A stretch of 64,000 nucleotides of DNA from Candidatus Saccharimonadota bacterium. Lineage in GTDB: Bacteria; Patescibacteriota; Saccharimonadia; Saccharimonadales; Saccharimonadaceae. The stretch lies in contig JAFWLT010000006.1 of NCBI GenBank assembly GCA_017510925.1, positions 34,599 through 98,598 of the forward strand, in the 5' to 3' direction. Of the stretch, positions 52,282 through 60,390 are shown piece after piece (positions within the stretch are counted from its first letter, which is position 1; every line of letters begins with the position of its first letter). The translations under genes and the position numbers were made by a program. The notes under the pieces were generated by a model, which worked only from the letters and a program-made list of their open reading frames with translations, searched no databases and was not told the origin of the DNA.

Positions 52282-53178
52282 ATGACAGAAAGTCTAAAAA
52301 ATAGCGAAGAGGTTGGTGCGGGAAGCGCTGAATGGGATAGTCTAGGCAGCGTAGAATTCCAAGGTGGCGCAGCCAAAGAAGATTCGGCAGATAGAGCCTT
52401 AAGAGAACAGGCTTACGTAGATGCTGCCAAAAGACAAGAAACTTACAGACAAGGCTTAGACACTAGAGACAATGCCGAAAAAGCCGATGCTATCAAGAAA
52501 AACATTGAGACCCTCTACCATATGGGTGATACTGAGGGTGCCGAAAGTCAAATAAAAGCCAAAGATGATCTTGAAGCCCAAAAAATTGTCCCAGCCGGTA
52601 AAGAAGCAATGATGGTAGGCAACACCGAAGAAGCCGCTATCTCTCGTGGTGCTGCAACCGAAGCTCTCGCCAAAGCAGAGTTTAATGCTATGGAATATGC
52701 CAAAGAAAACGTTACCCCACAAAATGCCAACGAACTTGTTATTAGAGAACGTGTTAGATATGAAGCTCTAAAAAAGCGTTATGATAAATGGCACGAACCA
52801 GGCTACAAAGAACCAACCGGTTTCTTTGAGAAGAGAGAGCACAAAAAGATGGTTGAAGAAACTATGAAAGAACTCTCAAGATTTGGATTCGATCCTTCCC
52901 GTCGCACTACTAGCCCAACGATTGAAATGTATGGCCAAAAAACGCCATCTGGCTCCGAAGTTCTCGATTTTGGTAAATCAAGAGCCGCCGATTATTCCGA
53001 ACTTACCACTTTGGCCTCTGGCAAATATAGTAGAGCCGTTAGAAAAGCCCTCAAGAAACAAGGTTTTGGTGATATGCCAAAAGATTGGTCAGATAAAGAC
53101 TTTACCACTCACGAGATCGCTCTGATGAGCCAAGTTGCCCAGAGTACTGTACGTGGGCTTACTTACAGAGAGAAATAA
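52282..53178 (+). CDS. Charged helical cytoplasmic protein of unknown function
   Basis: I do not recognise this 298-residue protein. It has no membrane helix or signal. It is rich in Ala, Glu, Lys and Gln with long predicted helices (for example residues 35-160), and a C-terminal part with STVRGLTYREK. Coiled-coil or scaffold behaviour is plausible. It has a Shine-Dalgarno GAGAGG, a TGATATAATA promoter (near 52250) and its own terminator, making a single-gene unit. Confidence 0.7.
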   Translation: MTESLKNSEEVGAGSAEWDSLGSVEFQGGAAKEDSADRALREQAYVDAAKRQETYRQGLDTRDNAEKADAIKKNIETLYHMGDTEGAESQIKAKDDLEAQKIVPAGKEAMMVGNTEEAAISRGAATEALAKAEFNAMEYAKENVTPQNANELVIRERVRYEALKKRYDKWHEPGYKEPTGFFEKREHKKMVEETMKELSRFGFDPSRRTTSPTIEMYGQKTPSGSEVLDFGKSRAADYSELTTLASGKYSRAVRKALKKQGFGDMPKDWSDKDFTTHEIALMSQVAQSTVRGLTYREK

Positions 53179-53183
53179 AAAAT

Positions 53184-53210
53184 GGCGACGCCAGAAGACG
53201 TCGCCTTTTT
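53184..53210. terminator. Bidirectional intrinsic terminator
   Basis: The stem GGCGACG/CGTCGCC with an 8-nt loop is followed by TTTTT on the plus strand. On the minus strand it is followed by ATTTTTTATTT, so it can end both the 298-residue gene and the small gene at 53216. Confidence 0.8.
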
Positions 53211-53215
53211 GATGT

Positions 53216-53338
53216 TTAGAAATCCCAAGAAGTCATATAATAGAGATACCAAAACCCAATTACCACAAATAAACCTACTATAAAGACAAGTCCCGTTCCA
53301 CCAATTAAAGCCAAAATCCAGTCTACGACTTCCATCAT
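53216..53338 (-). CDS. Small membrane peptide (40 residues)
   Basis: The minus strand encodes MMEVVDWILALIGGTGLVF, then IVGLFVVIGFWYLYYMTSWDF and a TAA stop: a single hydrophobic helix with an acidic N-terminus and aromatic end. A purine-rich AAAGGGGGTAAGGAG precedes the two adjacent ATGs. A minus-strand TATAAT lies near 53385 and the bidirectional terminator follows. Promoter, ribosome binding site, helix and terminator together support a real gene. Function unknown. Confidence 0.5.
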   Translation of the reverse strand: MMEVVDWILALIGGTGLVFIVGLFVVIGFWYLYYMTSWDF

Positions 53339-53426
53339 CTCCTTACCCCCTTTCTAAACAAAGCCTTAAAGTACTATTATAATTATACCACATATGGTTA
53401 AAAAAGTCAAACAGACCACTAAAAAA

Positions 53427-53514
53427 TGGCGGAAGCGAGAGGATTCGAACCTCCGAGACCTTTCGGCCCACACGATTTCGAGTCGTGCGCCTTCAACCAC
53501 TCGGCCACGCTTCC
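53427..53514 (-). tRNA. tRNA-Ser(CGA)
   Basis: This 88-nt class II tRNA includes an encoded CCA. Acceptor GGAAGCG pairs with CGCTTCC, the anticodon stem-loop is CACGA-CTCGAAA-TCGTG (anticodon CGA, reads UCG), there is a long variable arm, and the T-loop is GGTTCGAATCC. A minus-strand TAGAAT -10 lies at 53522-53527. Confidence 0.95.
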
Positions 53515-53571
53515 ACCTCTTATTCTATCATATAAACCCCTATTACTCAATTCGCGTGCTATAATAAAACT

Positions 53572-54138
53572 ATGGATCAAATCTTATTCACTTGGATTAG
53601 TATTGTTGTAATCTTCTCTATCGGTTGTTTGGCTCACTTTCTTTATGATCTTTTAAAAGGCCCAAAAGCCCTAGGTATCTTTACAGCCATCAACGAATCC
53701 ACCTGGGAACACATTAAAATCGCCGTTACTCCTACCCTTCTTTGGGGCCTAGTAGACGGCTTTTTATATGGTGAAAACCCAAACTATTTTACAGCCAAAT
53801 TAGCTAGTCTCTTAGTTCTCACCTTCTTTATCCCGTTTGTCTTTTACTCCTATACTAGGACTACCAAAAAACCAATTCTCCCTGTAGATATTATTACCTT
53901 TCTTGTTGCTATTATTCTTGCCCAGTTTACCTTCTTTGGTATTATTAATCTTCCGGCTTTCCCACATTGGGCAATTTACCTCTCATCCGTCGGTGTTTTC
54001 TGTTTCTTTGGCGCCTATATGACGCTTACTTTACTTCCGTTAAAAACCCCAATTTTTAAAGACCCTATCACCGGCAAATATGGCTTTACGGCTCATCGTA
54101 ACTTCTTCAAAAAGTCGCACAAACATAGTAAAAAATAA
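53572..54138 (+). CDS. DUF6512-like polytopic membrane protein
   Basis: This 188-residue protein has about six hydrophobic helices. A conserved-looking INESTWEHIKIAV segment lies between helices 1 and 2, a pattern I associate with DUF6512 membrane proteins of unknown role. The tail is basic (KKSHKHSKK). A TGCTATAATA box ends 7 nt before the ATG with no Shine-Dalgarno, so the start appears leaderless. Divergent from tRNA-Ser(CGA). Confidence 0.65.
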   Translation: MDQILFTWISIVVIFSIGCLAHFLYDLLKGPKALGIFTAINESTWEHIKIAVTPTLLWGLVDGFLYGENPNYFTAKLASLLVLTFFIPFVFYSYTRTTKKPILPVDIITFLVAIILAQFTFFGIINLPAFPHWAIYLSSVGVFCFFGAYMTLTLLPLKTPIFKDPITGKYGFTAHRNFFKKSHKHSKK

Positions 54139-54145
54139 AATAATG

Positions 54146-54223
54146 TGTTATAATAGTAGCGTCACCTTTTTGGTGATGCTCATTTAATTTCTAGGTGGAT
54201 GTTTTTAAATTACATCCACATTT
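54146..54223 (+). promoter_or_regulatory. Promoter and structured leader upstream of tRNA-Arg
   Basis: An extended -10 TGTTATAAT lies at 54146-54154. Between the expected start (about 54161) and the tRNA there are two hairpins: GTCACC...GGTGAT (about 54161-54177) and GTGGATGT/ACATCCAC (54195-54202 / 54212-54219). A 60-nt folded leader is unusual for a lone tRNA. Confidence 0.5.
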
Positions 54224-54300
54224 GCACCCGTAGCTCAGCTGGATAGAGCGTTTGCTTGCGGAGCAAAAGGTCGCACGTTCAAATCGTGTCGGGTGTACCA
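54224..54300 (+). tRNA. tRNA-Arg(GCG)
   Basis: This 77-nt tRNA includes an encoded CCA. Acceptor GCACCCG pairs with CGGGTGT (one G-U), the D-arm is GCTCAGCTGGATAGAGC (keeps A20, an arginine identity base), the anticodon stem-loop is TTTGC-TTGCGGA-GCAAA, and the T-arm is CACGTTCAAATCGTG. The anticodon reads GCG, whereas most bacteria use ACG (modified to inosine) for CGN codons. Confidence 0.92.
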
Positions 54301-54311
54301 TTCTGAAAATT

Positions 54312-54335
54312 CGAGAGCCTGCTCTCGTTTTTTTT
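54312..54335 (+). terminator. Intrinsic terminator after tRNA-Arg
   Basis: CGAGAGC-CT-GCTCTCG is followed by eight T residues, 12 bp after the tRNA. Confidence 0.85.
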
Positions 54336-54354
54336 GATTTTTGTAATTACTATA

Positions 54355-57300
54355 TTAGATCTTGATACATCTTACAGCAAACGCATCCCATTTATTCCAA
54401 GTATTTGCCGGGGTCACCGAAGAACTAGTCATGCCAAACCGGTAGGATTTGTCGATATCTAGTGCGCTAGCACTCCAATAACGGTTGTAAGTTCCTCGCC
54501 CACCATCGGCCGTCGCATTGTGGTCGCCAGAATACACGAAGTTGTTTGGATATTTTTTGAAGTTTGCATCTGACCTAGTTTGGCCATTATTTATAGCACT
54601 GTTTAGCGCTACAAATTCACTATTTGGCCCACCAGTAGGAAGTCGCCAACCAGCTGGACAGATGTCGCCAGAAACGCTACCAGTGAGCGTCTCTCTTACC
54701 CCATTCCCCGCTGTGGCGGTATACCAGTTGTACCAAACCCCGTAGCCATACCAAGAACTCTTACTATCATTTGAGGTTGGGTTGGCAGATAATTTACGAT
54801 TAATATTGTTGGAATCAAAGGCGACTTGGTTGACACAACCAGGGGTGTCTTGGTTACAAAGGCTAGTAGATGTTGCAGAATTAGGAGCTGCAACTATGAA
54901 ATCTGGTGTTGGCGAGTTGGTGTTGGCTGTCGTGAATGTAACTTTAGAAGGATCAAGACGCAGATTTTCTGCCATCCAACAATTGCCGTCTTGGAGCTTT
55001 GCGATAGTATATGTATTGCCGTCACGATTATCCGTAAGCGCAACAACGTCACCAATAGAGAGCTCATTGCAAGATGACCAAGTCTGCATGTCCCCACTTG
55101 ACGCTAACCAATTTGCATAGAGTGGCTTTCCTTCGCTGGACAAATCATCTGTAATTGTTATATTTTGTTGTGGCCCGTATTGCGTACCACTACCGTCTGG
55201 CTCAGTATTCCACCCCGTAAATCCATAACCAGCTCGCTCGTAGTCGCTACCTCTAAGATTTACTGCACCACTAGAGCCTACAGGAAGAGTTAGTGAAGTT
55301 CCCAGCTCTGCTCCGTTAGCTCTATAGCATACACTATTAGCAGAACAGGCATCAACAGTCCATACGGCGTACAGGGTGTTTGTGGTATTGGTGGTGGTAA
55401 ACGTATCTCCAGCATGATAATCTGCTGTTTGGCTAGTTGGGCTGGTGCTCCAACCCACAAAAGCATAATCCAATCTAGTTGGAACTGCCGCCGACACAAT
55501 AAAGCTGAAAGTGCCACTAGCACTTCTGTTGGTTACTGGACTTATGCTGCCCATCCCACCATTAACGTCGTACACCAAAGTACTCTCTTCGCCCCAGATG
55601 GCATAAAGTGTTAACGTATCACCAGGAAGTAGCCCTAATGCACTAGCCGCATCCCCCACCAAGTCTCCTGCTAGAACCGAGGTCCCACTTCCATCTGCGC
55701 TGGTATTCCACTCAATAAATATGCGGTTTCCAGGTGGGGTGAATCCATTTGCCTGAGCTTGCGTTATGAAGAAATTGACGCTATCATCGTCGGTCATAGT
55801 GCCAGAACCCCCATTTGCCTCGTAATGAACGTTCCCCACTAGCGAGGTATTGTCAGCCTTCACTATACATCTAACTGTAAATGCTGCCCACTTGTTGTAG
55901 GTATTTGCTATAGTAAGCGTGGTGGCCGAATTGCCAAGACGATAAGCAGTCGTTTCTGAATCTGGTGTGGCCGACCAATAACGCCCTTGCATACCTCTAC
56001 CACTAGTAGCGTTAGTGTTGTAATCCCCAGACCAGAGGAAGTTATTTGGGTATTTACGGAAATTCGCGTCCTTTGAACTACTATTGTTGTTGATATCTCT
56101 ATTCAGAATTGCAAAATCGCCATTTTTGTTCCCAGTTGGTAAATGCCAACCAGCTGGGCAGATATCCCCTTGTACACTGTTCCCCTGAGTACTGTAAGTG
56201 CCATTACCGGCTGTAGCGGTGTACCAGTTATAGTCAACGCCATAGCTATACCAAGAAAATGCACTGCCGTTTGTATTGTAATTTGCTACGAGATTTCGGT
56301 TGGTATTATTAGAGTTGAAAATTATGTTATCGGTACAGCTACTGTTGTTGCTGTTACACATTGTGCTCGTAGTAGAAGATGACGGAGCTCTCAACACGAA
56401 GTCATCAGTTGGGGAGTTAGTGTTGGACTTCGATATCGTAGCTGTAGAAGGATTAAGCCGTAGGTTTTCTGTCATCCAACAATGTCCATCACCAAGTTTT
56501 GCTACAGTGTAAACTTCGTTGTCACGCATATCCCTCAGTGCCGTCACATCGCCAACATTCATAGCTTCGCAACCAGTCCAGTTTTGGATGATGTCTACTG
56601 CTGGAATCCATTTTGCATACAAATCCATCCCTAGTCCCGAAAGATCCCCAGTGGTGATAGTTTCATTTGGTCCATAAGTTGTGCCAGAGCCATCAGATTC
56701 CGTGTTCCAACCTACAAAGCCATAACCTGGGCGAGAGAAGTTCGGGGCAATAAGGGTGGCAGAGGAATTAGAGCTCGCCTGCTGATTTTCCATAGTGCCG
56801 GTACCATCATCGCCATTGCCGTGATAACAGATATTTCCAGTTGGGCAAGGCCCAGTGGTATTAGCTACTACAGTGATCACAAAACTATTGGTGTAGGTTC
56901 CGGCAGCAGTGTTGTCGCTTGGATAGACTCCATAGGTTAGCGTATGGACATTCGAACCAGGAGCAACAGTGGTGAAAATTGCGTCACTGCTAGACGGTGA
57001 AGGAACAGGATGATAGAAAGCCCCATTATCTGTACTATACCCATACCCATAGCCAGTGTTGTTACCCGGGAGTACAGCGCTACCACTAGGGAGAGTGAAG
57101 GTAGGTATTGTAAGCGACGGATTGCTTTGGTTTACTAGAGAGGTAGTTGCGCCAGCAGTAGAAAAGTTCACAATATAGCCAGTAGGGCTAGTAGTAGAAA
57201 CAGATATCGTTTGGTCTGTAGTAGCAAATTTATTTGGAAGTGTGCTAATTTCAACTGTGCTTGGAGAGATCTCTACCTCTATTTCCTCAGCAAAAACTGC

Positions 57301-57369
57301 CTGACAAGTGAATATCAAGCTGGAAAATGCGATGAGTAAACAGGAAATGAATTTTCGTCCCCTTATCAA
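54355..57369 (-). CDS. Large secreted surface protein: two FISUMP domains and InlB-type repeats
   Basis: This 1004-residue protein has a signal peptide (about 1-27) and an N-terminal beta domain similar to the protein at 45990. A Listeria-Bacteroides (InlB B) repeat YHGNGDDGTGTMENQQA...YAKW follows, then FISUMP domain 1 (about 265-510: DGHCWMTENLRL, CPAGWHLPTG, WAAFTVRCIVK), two or three more InlB-like repeats ending YAIWG, YAVWT and YANW, and FISUMP domain 2 (about 775-1004: DGNCWMAENLRL, CPAGWRLPTG). The TTG start at 57369 is chosen because GGAGGGAG lies 5 nt upstream; GTG at 57384 would precede that site. Adhesion is inferred. Confidence 0.82.
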   Translation of the reverse strand: MIRGRKFISCLLIAFSSLIFTCQAVFAEEIEVEISPSTVEISTLPNKFATTDQTISVSTTSPTGYIVNFSTAGATTSLVNQSNPSLTIPTFTLPSGSAVLPGNNTGYGYGYSTDNGAFYHPVPSPSSSDAIFTTVAPGSNVHTLTYGVYPSDNTAAGTYTNSFVITVVANTTGPCPTGNICYHGNGDDGTGTMENQQASSNSSATLIAPNFSRPGYGFVGWNTESDGSGTTYGPNETITTGDLSGLGMDLYAKWIPAVDIIQNWTGCEAMNVGDVTALRDMRDNEVYTVAKLGDGHCWMTENLRLNPSTATISKSNTNSPTDDFVLRAPSSSTTSTMCNSNNSSCTDNIIFNSNNTNRNLVANYNTNGSAFSWYSYGVDYNWYTATAGNGTYSTQGNSVQGDICPAGWHLPTGNKNGDFAILNRDINNNSSSKDANFRKYPNNFLWSGDYNTNATSGRGMQGRYWSATPDSETTAYRLGNSATTLTIANTYNKWAAFTVRCIVKADNTSLVGNVHYEANGGSGTMTDDDSVNFFITQAQANGFTPPGNRIFIEWNTSADGSGTSVLAGDLVGDAASALGLLPGDTLTLYAIWGEESTLVYDVNGGMGSISPVTNRSASGTFSFIVSAAVPTRLDYAFVGWSTSPTSQTADYHAGDTFTTTNTTNTLYAVWTVDACSANSVCYRANGAELGTSLTLPVGSSGAVNLRGSDYERAGYGFTGWNTEPDGSGTQYGPQQNITITDDLSSEGKPLYANWLASSGDMQTWSSCNELSIGDVVALTDNRDGNTYTIAKLQDGNCWMAENLRLDPSKVTFTTANTNSPTPDFIVAAPNSATSTSLCNQDTPGCVNQVAFDSNNINRKLSANPTSNDSKSSWYGYGVWYNWYTATAGNGVRETLTGSVSGDICPAGWRLPTGGPNSEFVALNSAINNGQTRSDANFKKYPNNFVYSGDHNATADGGRGTYNRYWSASALDIDKSYRFGMTSSSVTPANTWNKWDAFAVRCIKI

Positions 57370-57433
57370 GGGAACTCCCTCCACACTCGCATACTTCTAT
57401 TTTACCATAACCTGTATAAAAAGGGGAGATTTT

Positions 57434-57468
57434 TTATAAAAAAAGCGCTAGGCAAAAAGCCTAGCGCT
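57434..57468 (-). terminator. Strong intrinsic terminator
   Basis: On the minus strand AGCGCTAGGC-TTTTT-GCCTAGCGCT is followed by TTTTTTTATA, immediately after the 210-residue gene. Ten perfect base pairs. Confidence 0.92.
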
Positions 57469-57473
57469 ACCCC

Positions 57474-58106
57474 TTATTCTGAGGGTTTCATACCACTCTC
57501 CATTATTGCATCCGTAAAATCCAAAAGATTTATCTCTTGTTCCTCGACGCAGGAGAGTTGTACACGAACTGCTTGACCAACAAAAGAATCTTCCATCATT
57601 TGAGCTTCGTTTTCGCAAACTTCTTTTTTGGCGTCCTTTAGAGCTGTCCAAGCATCAGTAAAAGCGACAGAGGCTAAGCAGGCACAGATGAGTGCTAGTA
57701 ACCTCCAAACTTTTGTAAGAAGTGTGTCGGGATAAAAAATGCAAAGTAACGATGCAACCCCAAGGGCTACCAGCATAATCATCCCAAAGACAAAACTACG
57801 CCAGTACTCTCTTTTGCGCTCATAACGGAGTGCGCTCGTGAGACCTTCGACACGGATTTCGTGAGTTTTTGGTTCAATCTCGCCTAGTCCAAGTAAATAG
57901 TCTTTTTCCTCTTTTAGTTTTCGTCCCTCCCTATCGACTTCTTCAATTAGTAGCTGCTTTGTTTCGAGGCTAATTTTAGGGTTTTCTAAAACCCACTTGA
58001 ACCGTCGTGGTTCTGAAGACCTCCAACCTATTTCGTCTTTCCATTCGAAATAAATTTTGTAGTCGTCCACACTTGCCTCTCTGATGATCCCTTCAATAGA
58101 TCGCAT
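57474..58106 (-). CDS. Two-helix membrane protein of unknown function
   Basis: I do not recognise this 210-residue protein. A charged N-terminal part (1-105) includes EWKDEIGWRSSEPRRFKWVL. Two adjacent hydrophobic helices (about 106-128 and 134-155) form a hairpin, and a cytoplasmic acidic C-terminus follows. The Shine-Dalgarno GAGGAGGTGG lies 9 nt before the ATG. Codon use is visibly more GC-rich than in the surrounding genes. It is a single-gene unit with a strong terminator. Confidence 0.7.
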   Translation of the reverse strand: MRSIEGIIREASVDDYKIYFEWKDEIGWRSSEPRRFKWVLENPKISLETKQLLIEEVDREGRKLKEEKDYLLGLGEIEPKTHEIRVEGLTSALRYERKREYWRSFVFGMIMLVALGVASLLCIFYPDTLLTKVWRLLALICACLASVAFTDAWTALKDAKKEVCENEAQMMEDSFVGQAVRVQLSCVEEQEINLLDFTDAIMESGMKPSE

Positions 58107-58207
58107 AAATTACCACCTCCTCTAAATACTTCCCTCAGATTGTAAAAGAACGTAGTCGAATTATACCATAAAATACCCATATGATCAATCCGTGTTATAA
58201 TGAAATT

Positions 58208-58699
58208 ATGAATTGGGATAAAGCAACAGACATTATGGTTTACTCTGCACTTGCCACTGTTGGCATTTTTGCAGTAATGGGGGTTTGTCAATGGATCACT
58301 CGTAAATCCATCAAAAAAGTTGATAAGACTCTTTTGTTTCTTCTTATCCCGTTGGTGCTACTTGTTATCACTTATTTTCTCTTTGACCACGTCTTTATTT
58401 GGAATGTTCGTCCAGACGGTTCCGGTGAGCCTAGCTTCCCTTCTACTCACACTATGATTGCGGCTACAGTTTTCTTTTGCACTGCCATTGCCCTGCCAAA
58501 ATACATCAAACAAAAATCCCTTCTAGTTTTTCTAGATCTTGTGATGCTAGCTTTTGTGGTGTTGGTGCCAGTTGGTCGCGTGATCGCCAACAAGCACTGG
58601 ATTTCAGACTGCATTGGTGGCATCATTTTTGCTGCCATTTTTGCCGGCGTTTATCTGTATTTTGTTAAAAAATTCGCAGGAAAGGAATCCAAAAAATGA
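58208..58699 (+). CDS. PAP2-family membrane phosphatase
   Basis: This 163-residue protein has about five helices and the three phosphatase motifs: RPDGSGEPSFPSTHTM (motifs 1 and 2, with the catalytic His in STHT) and GRVIANKHWISDCIGG (motif 3). Such enzymes dephosphorylate lipid pyrophosphates, for example undecaprenyl pyrophosphate recycling during polymer synthesis. The start at 58208 lies 9 nt after a TGTTATAAT with no Shine-Dalgarno (leaderless). It overlaps the HIT gene by 4 bp. Confidence 0.88.
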   Translation: MNWDKATDIMVYSALATVGIFAVMGVCQWITRKSIKKVDKTLLFLLIPLVLLVITYFLFDHVFIWNVRPDGSGEPSFPSTHTMIAATVFFCTAIALPKYIKQKSLLVFLDLVMLAFVVLVPVGRVIANKHWISDCIGGIIFAAIFAGVYLYFVKKFAGKESKK

Positions 58700-59073
58700 G
58701 TAGTATTTTCTCCAAAATTATCGCAGGCGAAATCCCTTGCTATAAAATTTATGAAGATGCAAAAACCTATGCATTTCTGGATATTCACCCAGAAACTATG
58801 GGCCACACTCTCGTTATCCCAAAAAACGAAGTGGACAAAATCTATGATTTGCCAGACGAAGATTACGAAGCACTAATGGCTACCGTCAAAAAACTTTCAA
58901 AACATATGGAAGAAGTTTTGGGGTCACGTATTCTTTGGAAAGTAGTCGGTACCGACGTTCCTCACGCCCACGTTCATTTGATGCCACTAGACGAAAATTG
59001 GCAATACGGCAAAACCCTCGAGCCTACCGAATCGGAATTTAAAGAAATTCAACAAAAATTAGCTTACAAATAG
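58696..59073 (+). CDS. HIT-family nucleotide hydrolase
   Basis: This 125-residue protein begins SSIFSKIIAGEIPCYKIYED, typical of HINT/protein kinase C inhibitor-like HIT proteins, and has the histidine triad HAHVHLMP near residue 95. It hydrolyses AMP-linked or dinucleoside polyphosphate substrates. Coupled to the PAP2 gene by ATGA overlap. Confidence 0.93.
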   Translation: MSSIFSKIIAGEIPCYKIYEDAKTYAFLDIHPETMGHTLVIPKNEVDKIYDLPDEDYEALMATVKKLSKHMEEVLGSRILWKVVGTDVPHAHVHLMPLDENWQYGKTLEPTESEFKEIQQKLAYK

Positions 59074-59081
59074 ACATTAAA

Positions 59082-59103
59082 AACGCCCCGAAAGGGGCGT
59101 TTC
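59082..59103. terminator. Intrinsic terminator
   Basis: ACGCCCC-GAAA-GGGGCGT is a perfect 7-bp stem with a GAAA tetraloop. A tracts and T tracts on both sides allow use by the HIT gene (plus) and the convergent 96-residue gene (minus). Confidence 0.8.
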
Positions 59104-59122
59104 TAGGAGTCGATATTCAGTT

Positions 59123-59413
59123 TTAGTTGCGCTTCATAGAAGCATCGAGTTTTGAAGTTTCATTTGTATACCAAAGCAGAACCTGCTGTGATGATGCCAA
59201 AGTGGCAATTCTATAAAACTCTTTTTCTTTTTCCATTTGTGCGCTGGAGCATATCAGACGGTGTGTTTTACCATCCTGAAAAAGCATATGAAGCCTTCCA
59301 CTTTTTTCGTCGTAGCGCCACTTTGATGGCGCCTCCAGATTCATAAAGTCGACGCCACCCCATTCGTCGTCTTCATTTAGCACATTGCTGTCAAAAACTC
59401 TGCTGTCGTCCAT
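59123..59413 (-). CDS. Small soluble protein of unknown function
   Basis: I do not recognise this 96-residue protein. It reads MDDSRVFDSNVLNEDDEWGG, with an acidic N-terminus and a C-terminal segment WRYDEKSGRLHMLFQDGKTH. The start at 59413 is decided by AAGGAGG six bases upstream; longer frames reach 59503. A textbook sigma-70 promoter precedes it (TTGACA, 17 bp, TAGAAT). Single-gene unit. Confidence 0.65.
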   Translation of the reverse strand: MDDSRVFDSNVLNEDDEWGGVDFMNLEAPSKWRYDEKSGRLHMLFQDGKTHRLICSSAQMEKEKEFYRIATLASSQQVLLWYTNETSKLDASMKRN

Positions 59414-59474
59414 TTTACGACCTCCTTGATAATGAACTAGGGGAATCTCACCCCCGACTATACTACATAACTCC

Positions 59475-59503
59475 ATTCTATCATACTTATGGCAAACTGT
59501 CAA
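59475..59503 (-). promoter_or_regulatory. Consensus sigma-70 promoter of the 96-residue gene
   Basis: Minus-strand TTGACA (59498-59503), an exact 17-bp spacer, and TAGAAT (59475-59480), with a TATG before the -10. It gives a leader of about 55 nt with a strong Shine-Dalgarno. Confidence 0.85.
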
Positions 59504-59585
59504 GAGGTTACGCTTTTATTTAATAGGGGTGTATGCTATAATCGTGGAGGTTGGTGAGAGTATCTTAAAAAGTGAGGTGGATATT

Positions 59586-60320
59586 ATGAGTGCTGCACAA
59601 ATTTTATGGGATAACTGGAGTAAATACGACGATTTAGATAGAGTTTACAGACAAGGCTTTTTAGTAGCCAGGATCTATGGTTTTGGCAATGAAGCCAAAT
59701 CAACAATAGACAAATATCACGTTGAATCTACTTTAACTCACTCCGGTCGCGTAGGTATGCTTTTTTCAGATATGATGGATTTATGGCCTGCGTATTTTGA
59801 AGGGATAGACAAATATTCTGCTTTGAAGGTTGCCTTAAATCACGATATCGGCGAACTTGCCGTTGGTGATGTTGTTGATGACGGGCGCACGGAGCACGAA
59901 GACAAAAAAGATCCCGAATGGCAAGCAGTTCAGGAACACTATTTTTCTCTGCCCGAAGAAACGTATCTGAAGTTAAAAACTACTCATCGTGAATTTGAGA
60001 AGTCTAATACCTTTCTTGGCCAAAGCATCAAACTTGCCGATAAGTTGGACTTTATAGCCGAGCTTATCAAACTGAGTAGTGACGGCTACATTATGGGGAA
60101 TCGCCAATATTTTACCGAAGGAGATCTTGCCCTTGCCAAAGAAATTCACTACTACAACCTGATTGACGCTTGTGGTAATCATTTGCGCCATCTGGTGAAG
60201 GAGCACGATTTTGATCAGAGATTGGTCCAAATTGCTGTTCAATTTTTAACTTGTGGACTCGAAACTATAGACCGGCCGTTTTTCAAATGGTGGCAACCCG
60301 ACGAATACGGTCGCTATTAA
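59586..60320 (+). CDS. HD-domain hydrolase (YfbR/5'-nucleotidase-like)
   Basis: This 244-residue metal-dependent phosphohydrolase carries HD-type residues YHVESTLTHSGRVGML (first His), ALNHDIGELAVGDVVDDGR (HD pair) and a later LADKLDFIAEL (Asp), the order seen in YfbR-like HD proteins that dephosphorylate nucleotides. The start at 59586 follows GAGGTGG; a TGCTATAATC promoter lies at 59535-59543. It ends before its own terminator. Substrate unknown. Confidence 0.82.
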   Translation: MSAAQILWDNWSKYDDLDRVYRQGFLVARIYGFGNEAKSTIDKYHVESTLTHSGRVGMLFSDMMDLWPAYFEGIDKYSALKVALNHDIGELAVGDVVDDGRTEHEDKKDPEWQAVQEHYFSLPEETYLKLKTTHREFEKSNTFLGQSIKLADKLDFIAELIKLSSDGYIMGNRQYFTEGDLALAKEIHYYNLIDACGNHLRHLVKEHDFDQRLVQIAVQFLTCGLETIDRPFFKWWQPDEYGRY

Positions 60321-60332
60321 CCTCACTAACCT

Positions 60333-60356
60333 AAAAGCCCCTGTAAGGGGCTTTTT
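60333..60356 (+). terminator. Intrinsic terminator after the HD gene
   Basis: AAAGCCCC-TGTAA-GGGGCTTTTTC forms a 7-8 bp stem with a T tail, 12 bp after the stop. Confidence 0.85.
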
Positions 60357-60390
60357 CATTGCCCTAAAAAGTGGTATAATCAGAGTAATT

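Noticed and set aside
53426..53611. 61-codon plus-strand frame over tRNA-Ser(CGA)
   Set aside because: It is the antisense of a well-folded tRNA; its protein-like start is a typical tRNA artefact.
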